Shown here: piece by piece, positions 42,454 through 50,729 of the stretch
Layout: each line of letters opens with the position of its first letter
How positions within the stretch are numbered: position 1 is the stretch's first letter
Source: Priestia megaterium
GTDB taxonomy: Bacteria; Bacillota; Bacilli; Bacillales; Bacillaceae_H
Direction of reading: 5' to 3'
Length of the DNA stretch: 64,000 nt
Assembly: GCF_009497655.1 (NCBI RefSeq)
Contig: NZ_CP023317.1
Span: forward strand, 271,501 to 335,500
Translations under genes and position numbers: made by a program
The notes under the pieces: model-generated
Told to the model about the DNA's origin: nothing
Database searches by the model: none
Seen by the model: the letters and a program-made list of their open reading frames with translations, nothing else

Positions 42454-45400
42454 CCGAACAGCGTAAGTATACACTTAAAGTCATATTAGCTGTTGTTTTA
42501 ATTTTGGCTCTTCCTTCTTTCTTTTTCCAGTATATTGGAGACAACCCGCTACAAGTCACAGAAAACTCAACAAGAACGATTGCGGTTGTTAACGAAGATA
42601 ATGGAGTAAAAGAAAATAGTGAAAAAGCGATAGAATTTGGAGAAAAAGTGACTCCTCTTTTACAGGAGGGGTCAGATTATCAATGGACCGTGCTTGGACG
42701 AAGCGCAGCTACAAGCGGTTTACAGAATGGGAAATATGATGCGGTTATTTATATTCCCTCGACTTTCTCACAAAATATTTTATCGTATCAGGAAAAAAAA
42801 CCAGAAAAAGCTACTTTGGAATACAAAGTTCAAAGTCAGCTTAACGCAGTTAATAAGGAAAAAGTAGTAGGGGAATTAGAAGATGCTACTACAAAGGTTA
42901 ATAATGAAATGTCCTCTTTGTACTGGAGTTATGTATCACAGGAAGTGGATAAGGTACGCGGACAGTTCGATAAAATTCTAAATAAAGAAATCGCCTTTCA
43001 AAAAACAATGGTCGCTTTTTATAAACCGAATTCAAAAGATTTAGCAGGTGAATTAAATGATCAAAAGAAAATTCTTCAGCAAATCCAAGATAATGTAAAT
43101 AAAGCAGAAAAAGGTTCTAGCGACAGACAAGGCGACGTAGAACAGGTTGAAAAGAATTTAAACAGCTTCATTGAATATGTAAATCAATATCAAACATATC
43201 AAGAAACACAGAAACAAATGCTTGAAAAAACGCAGGCTCAAAGTGTCGCTGCGATTCAACAAGGGTTGTCTTCCCTTGAATCTAATCAGCCAAGCTCTAA
43301 GCAAAATTTTAATGAGCAGGCCAATCAAGTGTTTAGTGGCTTATCTTCCATTCAACAGCAGCTGGATGAAAATCAAAAAGCCGTTGGAGAACTTGGAGAT
43401 CAACAAGCAGATAACGTCAGTGAACAAGAAAAAGCTCTGCAAGATTTGAACGGCCAAATCATCAGTTCATACAAACAGCAGTCTGAGCAAACAACCTTAA
43501 ATCAAATTGAAAGTAAGCTAAAGCCGCTTCGTGCGCAGCTAGAGACAGCTTCATCAAATGATAGTGGTGGAGGCTCAACGGATCCAGGGGAAAGTGATGG
43601 AACTCAGCCAGATCCTAATCAAGACGGAGAGACGCCAACGGACCCTGGAGAAGGTGACGGAACTCAGCCAGATCCTAATCAAGGTGGAGAGACGCCGACG
43701 GATCCTGGAGAAGATGATGGAACTCAGCCAGATTCCGGTCAAGGCGAAGGAACGTCAGAACCAATTCAAGTGGATTTATCTCAGCAAACAGCAAAGCTTG
43801 ATGATATATCAAAAGGGCTTGATGATTTAGAAAAGCAGCTTCAAGGCATGACGAGTGAAACACCCGAAGCGCCTGAAGCACCTGAGACACCTGAGGACAC
43901 GGAAACGCCTGGAACGCCTGAAACACCGGATACACCTGATACATCAGGCACATCCAATGCTGTGAAAAGTGCGCTTGAAAAAGTGGCTAATCTGAAAACA
44001 CAGGTACAGGCGGTCAAAGATGAGCTGCAAAATGTAACCGTTCAGCCTGAAACTTCAGGAGAAAATACGGATGCGCTGAAGCAGAAAATTGCCAGTTTGG
44101 AAGCAGACGTCGAGTCTTTGACAGCACAGAAAAACAAAGCAGAGAAAGACTTAGAAGAAGCAACCAAGTCGTCCAGCAGTCAAATTGCTAAGCTTCAAGA
44201 AGAAAATGAACGATTAAAAAAAGAGAATGAAAAGTTGAAAGAAGACGGCAAAAAACCTTCTAAAGGCAGTGCGGATGTTGATGGTCTCATTACGATGATT
44301 AAAAACAAAGAAGATAAAATCTTATCTTCTCCAAACCTTTCAGCTTCTCGAAAGGAAAAGCTGAGCAATACATTCTCAGGTAAGATTAAAAGCAGCAGTG
44401 CCGAAGATCTGTTAAAGTACTACGGTGATTTATCGCAGTATGATTTGACTTTAGCTCAAGTAGGAAATACAGACATACAGAACAGCGTCCTTAACAATGA
44501 CTCTATTAAAGGAAGTTTGCAGCAGGCGTTAGCTGGAACCGTTTCTTCTCAAGACGCGCGTAAGCAAATCCAACAAAACCTGTCTCTAACAAAAGAAGAG
44601 TTAGCACAGTTCCAAAGTTCAGTGCAAGATTTTGCTGATCAATATGGACAAACAGTTGATGCTGAACAAGCATCGATTATGGAAGAGCTATCAGCTATTC
44701 AAGAAAAAGCAAATGCAATGAATCAAGAGCTTCAATCTAGCGCAGGTGAAGATCAAGCATTAGAAAAGAAAGAAGCTCCGGACGTAACAGGCTTAATGAC
44801 GCTGCAGCAAAGCATGGGTCAAGAGTTGAAGGGAATGAACGAACTCATTTCATCTTTAGGTGAAAGACAAGCTAATGTTGTCACGTACACAGATGAATTG
44901 CAGAAGCGTGTAAATGAAGTTCAGGATAAGGCTGACACGCTTAACAGCAAGTGGGCCCAAAACGTGGATTCAACGAAGTTGGTGCGAGGCCAGGTATACC
45001 GCTTGTTAAATAATACATTAGTAGATGGACAGAATAATGATTACGTTTATCATTATTTAGCAAATCCTCTTCAAGTAAGCGGTGAAGTGCCGGCTGAAAA
45101 AGTAAAAGAGGTTCCACCGGTTGTCATTTTGGTTATTATCTTAATCAGCAGCCTACTAATTGGCTATTTCAGTCAATACTACCGACATGCACCTATGCTT
45201 GTAAAAGGTACGCTCTTTGGATTATTGAATTTGATTGTAGGGTTAATGGTAAGTATCTTTAGCCTGAATATTTATTCGTTATCGGGAGACCGGGCAATGG
45301 AATGGTCAATCTTTACGATCGTCTTATTGCTTGCTTCATCTACACTTGTACGTATTGCTTTCTTATTAGGAAGCTTCGCTGGATGGGTGACGACAGTAGG

Positions 45401-45632
45401 GTTGATTTTATTTTATATTACCCCGCTTCTTAACTTATCTATGCCAAACTTTAATTACGAAGATCCAGTATCTAAAGTGTACATGTCCATTCAATATGAT
45501 ACGCAGTCTCTGTTTGGACAGGCGCTTATTGTATTACTGGGAATGACTGCTGTTTTAAGTGTTCTGCCATCTATTATTCGTGCTTTAAAGACGACTAAAG
45601 AGGTTGAAAATGATGAAACCTATAGTGCTTAG
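42450..45632 (+). CDS. esaA: Type VIIb secretion protein EsaA (YueB)
   Basis: 1060-residue membrane protein; in B. subtilis YueB is also the SPP1 phage receptor. One N-terminal helix (about 9-27), a very long extracellular stalk (28-885) rich in coiled coil, and a C-terminal cluster of about five helices (888-1045). The outer region contains three 20-residue tandem repeats (377-436, TDPGExDGTQPDPNQ type) and a Pro/Glu/Thr-rich stretch (TPEAPEAPETPED), which likely lift the distal part through the wall. The 4-nt overlap with essC implies coupled translation. Confidence 0.92.
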   Translation: MTEQRKYTLKVILAVVLILALPSFFFQYIGDNPLQVTENSTRTIAVVNEDNGVKENSEKAIEFGEKVTPLLQEGSDYQWTVLGRSAATSGLQNGKYDAVIYIPSTFSQNILSYQEKKPEKATLEYKVQSQLNAVNKEKVVGELEDATTKVNNEMSSLYWSYVSQEVDKVRGQFDKILNKEIAFQKTMVAFYKPNSKDLAGELNDQKKILQQIQDNVNKAEKGSSDRQGDVEQVEKNLNSFIEYVNQYQTYQETQKQMLEKTQAQSVAAIQQGLSSLESNQPSSKQNFNEQANQVFSGLSSIQQQLDENQKAVGELGDQQADNVSEQEKALQDLNGQIISSYKQQSEQTTLNQIESKLKPLRAQLETASSNDSGGGSTDPGESDGTQPDPNQDGETPTDPGEGDGTQPDPNQGGETPTDPGEDDGTQPDSGQGEGTSEPIQVDLSQQTAKLDDISKGLDDLEKQLQGMTSETPEAPEAPETPEDTETPGTPETPDTPDTSGTSNAVKSALEKVANLKTQVQAVKDELQNVTVQPETSGENTDALKQKIASLEADVESLTAQKNKAEKDLEEATKSSSSQIAKLQEENERLKKENEKLKEDGKKPSKGSADVDGLITMIKNKEDKILSSPNLSASRKEKLSNTFSGKIKSSSAEDLLKYYGDLSQYDLTLAQVGNTDIQNSVLNNDSIKGSLQQALAGTVSSQDARKQIQQNLSLTKEELAQFQSSVQDFADQYGQTVDAEQASIMEELSAIQEKANAMNQELQSSAGEDQALEKKEAPDVTGLMTLQQSMGQELKGMNELISSLGERQANVVTYTDELQKRVNEVQDKADTLNSKWAQNVDSTKLVRGQVYRLLNNTLVDGQNNDYVYHYLANPLQVSGEVPAEKVKEVPPVVILVIILISSLLIGYFSQYYRHAPMLVKGTLFGLLNLIVGLMVSIFSLNIYSLSGDRAMEWSIFTIVLLLASSTLVRIAFLLGSFAGWVTTVGLILFYITPLLNLSMPNFNYEDPVSKVYMSIQYDTQSLFGQALIVLLGMTAVLSVLPSIIRALKTTKEVENDETYSA
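43578..43757 (+). repeat. Three 60-bp in-frame tandem repeats in esaA
   Basis: Copies at 43578-43637, 43638-43697 and 43698-43757, each 20 codons starting ACG-GA-CC(T/A). They differ mainly at third positions and a few codons, indicating an older duplication still in frame. Confidence 0.9.
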
Positions 45633-46107
45633 TAAGAAGATTGGAAGTGTTGTTCTTATTTTTTCACTTCTTTGTTTCCCTATAGCAGCAGCGGCTGAAG
45701 CTGATGATGGAAACGTTGAAGAGATTAAACCAAATGTATATAAAGATGATCCCATTAACTTAGACCCCGAATCTTTGCTAGAAAATAAAAAAGAAGTAGG
45801 AAATATTCCGGAGGAAATAAAGGATCTTACATTTGAAAAAGAGGAAGATGCAGAGAAAGAGAGTTTAAAAGAAAGTCTTTTTGCGAACGCATCAGCTGAA
45901 GATAATACGATTTCTGCGAAAGCAAAAGAATATAACTTGTTTTCTTCTAAAAACACTTCCTACAAGAAAGATCGGACAGAACAAACGGCTTCTGAAAAGT
46001 CATCAGATCTACAATGGTTTTATTTATTATTGATTGGTGTGGGGGTTGTTGTATTATTTGTGGTTTTAATACCGCGCATTAGCCCTCAGCCTTCTGTGAA
46101 AAAATGA
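45610..46107 (+). CDS. essA: Type VIIb secretion protein EssA (YueC)
   Basis: 165-residue membrane protein. N-terminal hydrophobic segment (about 9-28, possibly cleaved after AAAAEA), a charged middle (30-130), C-terminal helix (about 136-154, FYLLLIGVGVVVLFVVLIP) and short tail. ATG 45610 lies 6 nt after AAAGAGG and is nested in the last codons of esaA. Last gene of the operon, ending in a strong terminator; no yueD homologue follows. Confidence 0.85.
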   Translation: MMKPIVLSKKIGSVVLIFSLLCFPIAAAAEADDGNVEEIKPNVYKDDPINLDPESLLENKKEVGNIPEEIKDLTFEKEEDAEKESLKESLFANASAEDNTISAKAKEYNLFSSKNTSYKKDRTEQTASEKSSDLQWFYLLLIGVGVVVLFVVLIPRISPQPSVKK

Positions 46108-46142
46108 AAAAACCTCGCTGTTAATCAACAGCGAGGTTTTTG
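46108..46142. terminator. Terminator of the yuk operon, bidirectional
   Basis: AAAAACCTCGCTGTT-AATC-AACAGCGAGGTTTTT, perfect stem. Confidence 0.9.
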
Positions 46143-46157
46143 CGTATAGACGTAAAT

Positions 46158-46634
46158 TTACAGGCGGCGGAAGCCTTCTTCAAACAAATAATCTTCTGCT
46201 TCTTCGTAAGATAAAAATGCTGCCTCTAAATTCAAGCCAGAATAAATATTCCACAGGTCATCTTCATGAACAAGTAAAAGCGTTGCATTGTCTGGGCCGT
46301 TCCAGCGCTGTTCATTTCCATTCCCTACAATAGCTTCTTCTCTAGCTGTATCAGGAAGGGTAGACAAAGATTCAATAGAAGCTTCAATAATTGATCGAAG
46401 ATCTTCGTCAGTGTAATCACGGATATTCACAAGACCTTTGTCATTTGTTTCATATCCTTTTAAAAAACCTGCATATACAAATCCATTTCCGTTAGGATGC
46501 AGATGATGCACAACAACCGTTTTATCGTACACGCTTTCTTCATAATGAAAATTCACGCGTCCTAAAGATACATCTTTTCGATGCAGCTCTGGAAACGATG
46601 AAATAATAGCTAATTTTTCGTCAAAACTAAGCAT
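46158..46634 (-). CDS. Conserved hypothetical protein, Bacillaceae
   Basis: 158-residue soluble acidic protein of no family I recognise. Features: N-terminal FDEKLAIISSFPELHRKDVSLGRVNF in parts, a beta-rich middle (VVVHHLHPNGNGFVYAGFL) and a helical end (AAFLSYEEAEDYLFEEGF). No signal peptide or membrane segment. ATG 46634 is preferred (AGGA 6 nt upstream); TTG 46640 abuts the same site. Monocistronic, convergent with the yuk operon, with a TATAAT-type -10 around 46710 on the minus strand. Confidence 0.6.
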   Translation of the reverse strand: MLSFDEKLAIISSFPELHRKDVSLGRVNFHYEESVYDKTVVVHHLHPNGNGFVYAGFLKGYETNDKGLVNIRDYTDEDLRSIIEASIESLSTLPDTAREEAIVGNGNEQRWNGPDNATLLLVHEDDLWNIYSGLNLEAAFLSYEEAEDYLFEEGFRRL

Positions 46635-46921
46635 AGACAATCCTCATTTCTATTTAAATCATTTCATTTTCTGAAATGGTATAAGCTCTTTTACGATTCG
46701 GTTGATTATACCATATATAAAGAAAGACACATAATGCTTTTTCCAGTGTGGACTTTTAAAAATATAACCCTTCGCATAAAGCAGCCGCCACTGTAAAGAA
46801 GAACACATCTTTTTCACTATAAAACTTAACAAAAAACAGGCAGGGAATTCACAGTGAAAAAATAATATAAAGAGGTGGAAGGAAACGAGTTTTTAAACCT
46901 ATCATAAGGAGGAATAAAAAA

Positions 46922-48076
46922 GTGAGATTACATGCTCTGTGTAAAAAAACATGGGTAATGTCCCTGCTTGTTTTTGCTCTTGTAGTGAGCTTAACTCCTG
47001 TTAGTCAAGCAGCGGCATCTTTATCTGTGTCACAAGCTCTTGAAAATCAAAACAATAGTGTACAAGCTGTTAAAGGATATGTAGTAGGTCAACCTACAGG
47101 CACATCTACAGTTATTACGAGCAATTACCCAAACGATTATGCACTTGCTCTCGCTGACAGTGCAAATGAAACCAACACAGACAAGATGGTATACGTTCAA
47201 ATTCCTTCAAATTTGCGAAGTACATTTGGACTTCAAAGTCGCTCGGAGTTAAAAGGGAAAAGTCTTACTGTTACGGGCACACTCACCACTTACTTTTCAC
47301 ACCCAGGAATAAAATCAGTTACTTCTATCAGTACAGAAACAGGAGGAACTGATCCGACTCCAGACCCCACAGAGCCAACTGTTCCAGTAGAAGACTATTA
47401 TCGTACCGCAGCTGGAAAAACAGGAAACACCTTAAAAACAGAGCTTCATAACATTATTGACCATCACACAGAACTTTCGTATTCAGCCGTATGGGAAGCT
47501 TTAAAGAAAACGGATGAAGATCCAGCTAACGCAAATAACGTTATTTTGCTCTATACGGGGCGTTCACAGAGTAAGAGTACAAATGGAGGCGGAGTGGACG
47601 ATTGGAATCGTGAGCACGTCTGGGCAAAGTCTCACGGGGACTTTGGAACAGCTATGGGTCCTGGAACAGATCTTCATCATTTACGTCCAACCGATGTGTC
47701 TGTAAATGGTACGAGAGGAAACTTAGATTTTGATAACGGAGGGACGGAACATAGCGAGGCACTCGGAAATTATTTTGACAGTGATTCATGGGAACCTCGA
47801 GATGAAGTAAAAGGTGATGTGGCTCGTATGTTGTTTTATATGGCCATACGCTATGAAGGCGATGTAAGTGATGAGCCTGACTTAGAACTTAATAACACAG
47901 TGAATAATGGCACTGCTCCTTATCATGGGAAATTATCTGTGCTTCTTCAATGGAACGCCGAAGATCCAGTAGATGATCGAGAACGACGCAGAAATGATAT
48001 TATTTATTCAGACTATCAGCATAACCGCAATCCGTTTATTGACCATCCTGAATGGGTGAATGAGATTTGGAACTAA
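46922..48076 (+). CDS. Secreted endonuclease I family nuclease
   Basis: 384-residue exported nuclease. Signal peptide 1-31 (ends VSQAAA), an N-terminal OB-like DUF6359 domain (about 32-140), a Pro/Thr linker (TDPTPDPTEPTVP) and an Endonuclease_1 domain (about 155-384) with the beta-beta-alpha metal catalytic stretch WNREHVWAKSHG and LHHLRPTDVSVN. Similar to B. subtilis YurI/Bsn extracellular ribonucleases. GTG 46922 follows AAGGAGG. Probably scavenges nucleotides from environmental nucleic acid. Confidence 0.85.
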   Translation: MRLHALCKKTWVMSLLVFALVVSLTPVSQAAASLSVSQALENQNNSVQAVKGYVVGQPTGTSTVITSNYPNDYALALADSANETNTDKMVYVQIPSNLRSTFGLQSRSELKGKSLTVTGTLTTYFSHPGIKSVTSISTETGGTDPTPDPTEPTVPVEDYYRTAAGKTGNTLKTELHNIIDHHTELSYSAVWEALKKTDEDPANANNVILLYTGRSQSKSTNGGGVDDWNREHVWAKSHGDFGTAMGPGTDLHHLRPTDVSVNGTRGNLDFDNGGTEHSEALGNYFDSDSWEPRDEVKGDVARMLFYMAIRYEGDVSDEPDLELNNTVNNGTAPYHGKLSVLLQWNAEDPVDDRERRRNDIIYSDYQHNRNPFIDHPEWVNEIWN

Positions 48077-48082
48077 TGTAGG

Positions 48083-48110
48083 AGGCGTCCTGGCGGGGCG
48101 TCTTTTTTTA
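48083..48110 (+). terminator. Terminator of the nuclease gene
   Basis: AGGCGTCC / GGGCGTCT stem with two G-U pairs, then seven T residues. Confidence 0.65.
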
Positions 48111-48180
48111 TAAAAGAAAAAGGAAAAAACTAAAATCCGCCGAATACCTATAGGTGATTTTGAAAAAATGGAGGGAAGCT

Positions 48181-49818
48181 ATGAAACAGCTATGTAAAAA
48201 AGGGTTGGCTTTTATTTTGGTGCTCATTTTTGTTAACGCTTTCATTTTGAATCCACTTAATGGAGCGGCTGCCGTAGATGGAAAATCAATGAATCCTGGT
48301 TACAAAACCTACTTAATGGCGCCTTTAAAAAAGGTAACAGACTATACAACATGGGAAGCGTTTGAGAACGATTTACGCAAAGCGAAACAAAATGGATTTT
48401 ATGCGGTGACAGTAGACTTCTGGTGGGGAGATATGGAGAAGAACGGCGATCAGCAGTTTGATTTTTCCTATGCTCAGCGCTTTGCTCAAGCTGCTCGTAA
48501 TGCAGGTATAAAGATCGTTCCTATTATTTCTACTCATCAGTGCGGCGGTAATGTTGGAGATGATTGTAACGTTCCGCTTCCGTCTTGGGTATGGAACTTA
48601 AAAAGTGATGACAGCCTTTACTTTAAATCTGAAACAGGTACGACAAATAAAGAAACGCTAAGCCCGCTTGCAACTGACGTTATTTCTAAGCAATACGGAG
48701 AGCTCTATACGGCATTTGCGCAAGCGTTAGCACCTTATAAAGACGTGATTGCTAAAATCTATTTATCCGGAGGCCCTGCAGGTGAAATTCGTTATCCGTC
48801 CTATACAGCAGCAGACGGAACCGGCTATCCGTCTAGAGGAAAATTTCAAGTGTATACGAACTTCGCCAAAAGCAAGTTTCAATCATATGCTTTGACTAAA
48901 TACGGTTCACTCGCCGGCGTCAATCAGGCATGGGGAACCAATTTAACCTCTGCATCGCAAATTTTACCGCCATCAGATGGCTATCAGTTCTTAAAAGATG
49001 GTTATTCAACAGCTTATGGAAAAGATTTCTTAGCATGGTATCAAGGAGCTTTGGAAGATCACACAAAACGTATTGGACAGTTAGCTCATCAGGCTTTTGA
49101 TGCCACCTTTAACGTACCAATCGGTGCAAAAGTGGCGGGAATTCATTGGCAGTATAATAATCCGACGATTCCTCATGCTGCAGAAAAACCTGCTGGATAT
49201 AATGATTACAATGCGCTTTTAGACGCTTTTAAAACAGCTAAATTAGATATAACGTTTACGTGCTTAGAAATGACGGACAGCGGAAGTTATCCCGAATATT
49301 CTATGCCAAAGACGCTTGTACGCCAAGTAGCAGGTATTGCGAATGCAAAAGGAATTGTTTTAAACGGGGAAAATGCTCTAACTATAGGCAGTGAAGATCA
49401 ATATAAAAAAGCAGCTGAAATGGCCTTTAACTATAATTTTGCAGGATTTACTTTGCTTCGTTTCTACGATGTCATTAACAATGATACGCTGATGGGGCAA
49501 TTTAAAAATACGCTGGGCGTTACACCAGTTGCGCAAACGGTTGTAGTGAAAAATGCGCCAACTGCGGTAGGAGAAACGGTTTATATTGTTGGAGACAGAG
49601 CTGAGCTAGGTCAGTGGGATACGTCCCTTTATCCAATTAAATTAACATATAATTCATCTACAGCCGATTGGAGAGGCACCGTCTATTTTCCTGCGAGTCA
49701 AAATGTTCAATTTAAAGCAATTGTGAAGAGAGCTGATGGCTCGTTAAAAGCATGGCAGCCTTCGCAGCAATATTGGAGCGTGCCGTCAACAACAGCAACT
49801 TATACAGATAATTGGTAA
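48181..49818 (+). CDS. Secreted beta-amylase (GH14) with C-terminal starch-binding domain
   Basis: 545-residue exo-amylase releasing maltose from starch ends. Signal peptide about 1-30, GH14 barrel (about 35-445) and a CBM20 starch-binding domain (about 450-545, GETVYIVGDRAELGQWD ... WSVPSTTATYTDNW). Catalytic acid E202 (GPAGEIRYPS) and base E397 (LNGENAL) become E172 and E367 after removal of 30 residues, the numbering known for the B. cereus enzyme. ATG 48181 follows GGAGGGAAG. Follows the secreted nuclease gene, forming a pair of extracellular scavenging enzymes. Confidence 0.95.
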   Translation: MKQLCKKGLAFILVLIFVNAFILNPLNGAAAVDGKSMNPGYKTYLMAPLKKVTDYTTWEAFENDLRKAKQNGFYAVTVDFWWGDMEKNGDQQFDFSYAQRFAQAARNAGIKIVPIISTHQCGGNVGDDCNVPLPSWVWNLKSDDSLYFKSETGTTNKETLSPLATDVISKQYGELYTAFAQALAPYKDVIAKIYLSGGPAGEIRYPSYTAADGTGYPSRGKFQVYTNFAKSKFQSYALTKYGSLAGVNQAWGTNLTSASQILPPSDGYQFLKDGYSTAYGKDFLAWYQGALEDHTKRIGQLAHQAFDATFNVPIGAKVAGIHWQYNNPTIPHAAEKPAGYNDYNALLDAFKTAKLDITFTCLEMTDSGSYPEYSMPKTLVRQVAGIANAKGIVLNGENALTIGSEDQYKKAAEMAFNYNFAGFTLLRFYDVINNDTLMGQFKNTLGVTPVAQTVVVKNAPTAVGETVYIVGDRAELGQWDTSLYPIKLTYNSSTADWRGTVYFPASQNVQFKAIVKRADGSLKAWQPSQQYWSVPSTTATYTDNW

Positions 49819-49856
49819 ACAAAGCCGCATAGCAAACGCTATGCGGCTTTGTTTCG
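49818..49856. terminator. Terminator between beta-amylase and msrA
   Basis: AACAAAGCCGCATAGC-AAAC-GCTATGCGGCTTTGTT, perfect 16-bp stem. Confidence 0.9.
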
Positions 49857-49866
49857 AACATAAGAA

Positions 49867-50382
49867 TTATTTCCAGTTCGCTTGAATAAACTCATCTCGA
49901 CCAGACTTAGCGCGGTCTTCTTTATAATGCTTTGGATTTTTCTTGTGGAAATCTTGGTGATACTCTTCCGCTTCATAAAACGCAGAGGCAGGAAGGATGC
50001 TTGTCACGATTGGTTTTTTAAAACGTCCGCTTTTTGCGACCTCTAGCTTTGTCTCTTCAGCTTCCTGCTTTTGGCTATCGTTATGGTAAAAAATTGCTGT
50101 TCGATACTGCGAGCCTCGATCTTGGAATTGACCTCCATCATCTGTTGGATCAATTTGCGGCCAATAAAGATCTAACAAACGTTTATACGGAAACACTTCA
50201 GGGTCAAATGTGATTTGAACCACTTCGTAATAACCGCTTGTGCCAGATTTTACTTGCTCATAGGTAGGGTTATCCACAGTTCCCCCCATATATCCTGATA
50301 CAATGCCGTGAATACCTTCTAGCTCTTCAAATGGTGTAACCATACACCAGAAACATCCACCTGCAAATGTAGCTTTTTCCAT
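49867..50382 (-). CDS. msrA: Peptide methionine-S-sulfoxide reductase MsrA
   Basis: 171-residue enzyme reducing methionine-S-sulfoxide in proteins. Catalytic C10 in GGCFWCMVTPFEEL; conserved GYMGG, YEVVQITFDP, DPTDDGGQFQDRGSQYRTAI (substrate-binding) and EYHQDFH are present. ATG 50382. No msrB fusion or neighbour. Length and all motifs are intact. Confidence 0.95.
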   Translation of the reverse strand: MEKATFAGGCFWCMVTPFEELEGIHGIVSGYMGGTVDNPTYEQVKSGTSGYYEVVQITFDPEVFPYKRLLDLYWPQIDPTDDGGQFQDRGSQYRTAIFYHNDSQKQEAEETKLEVAKSGRFKKPIVTSILPASAFYEAEEYHQDFHKKNPKHYKEDRAKSGRDEFIQANWK

Positions 50383-50729
50383 ACGTAATCCCTCACTTAA
50401 TCCGTTGTTATGAAGGGTATTATAACAAATTTATATTGAAACAGCTAGAAAAGGGTTTGTAGGTTGTGTAAAAGCTGTGGATAAAGATAAATATCCACAG
50501 CTTTTACACAATAAACTCGGCTATGTTGAAGATTGAAAAATGCAGGAGAGAAGAAAGAAAAAATGATAGAATAGATGAGGTGTATATATCGATGTAGAAG
50601 AGATTAGGCGGCAGAAGCAGGATCTATGCGGCATCTAGATAAATAAAGTTAGTACGTTAGTAACAAGAGGTAAGAAACAGCATATTCGCGCTGTTAAATA
50701 AATATACAAAGATAATAGGAGAGTTGAAT
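50383..50729 (+). other. Intergenic region with long inverted repeat and shared leader element
   Basis: No gene. It holds a 20-bp perfect inverted repeat (50464-50511) and, at 50585-50599, the TATATCGATGTAGAA element also found upstream of the DEAD-box gene. A TAGAAT -10-like box lies near 50567. Confidence 0.6.
50464..50511. repeat. 20-bp perfect inverted repeat containing a DnaA-box-like site
   Basis: Arms 50464-50483 and 50492-50511 with an 8-nt AAGATAAA centre. The left arm/centre junction reads TGTGGATAA (50476-50484), a perfect DnaA 9-mer on the minus strand; the other arm has a one-mismatch copy. No T run follows on either strand. Confidence 0.75.

Noticed and set aside
50464-50511. 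Replication origin because of the DnaA box
   Set aside because: Only one exact box, no AT-rich unwinding tract and no dnaA/dnaN neighbours.
50464-50511. Transcription terminator
   Set aside because: The stem is long but neither side has a T run, and flanking genes diverge.
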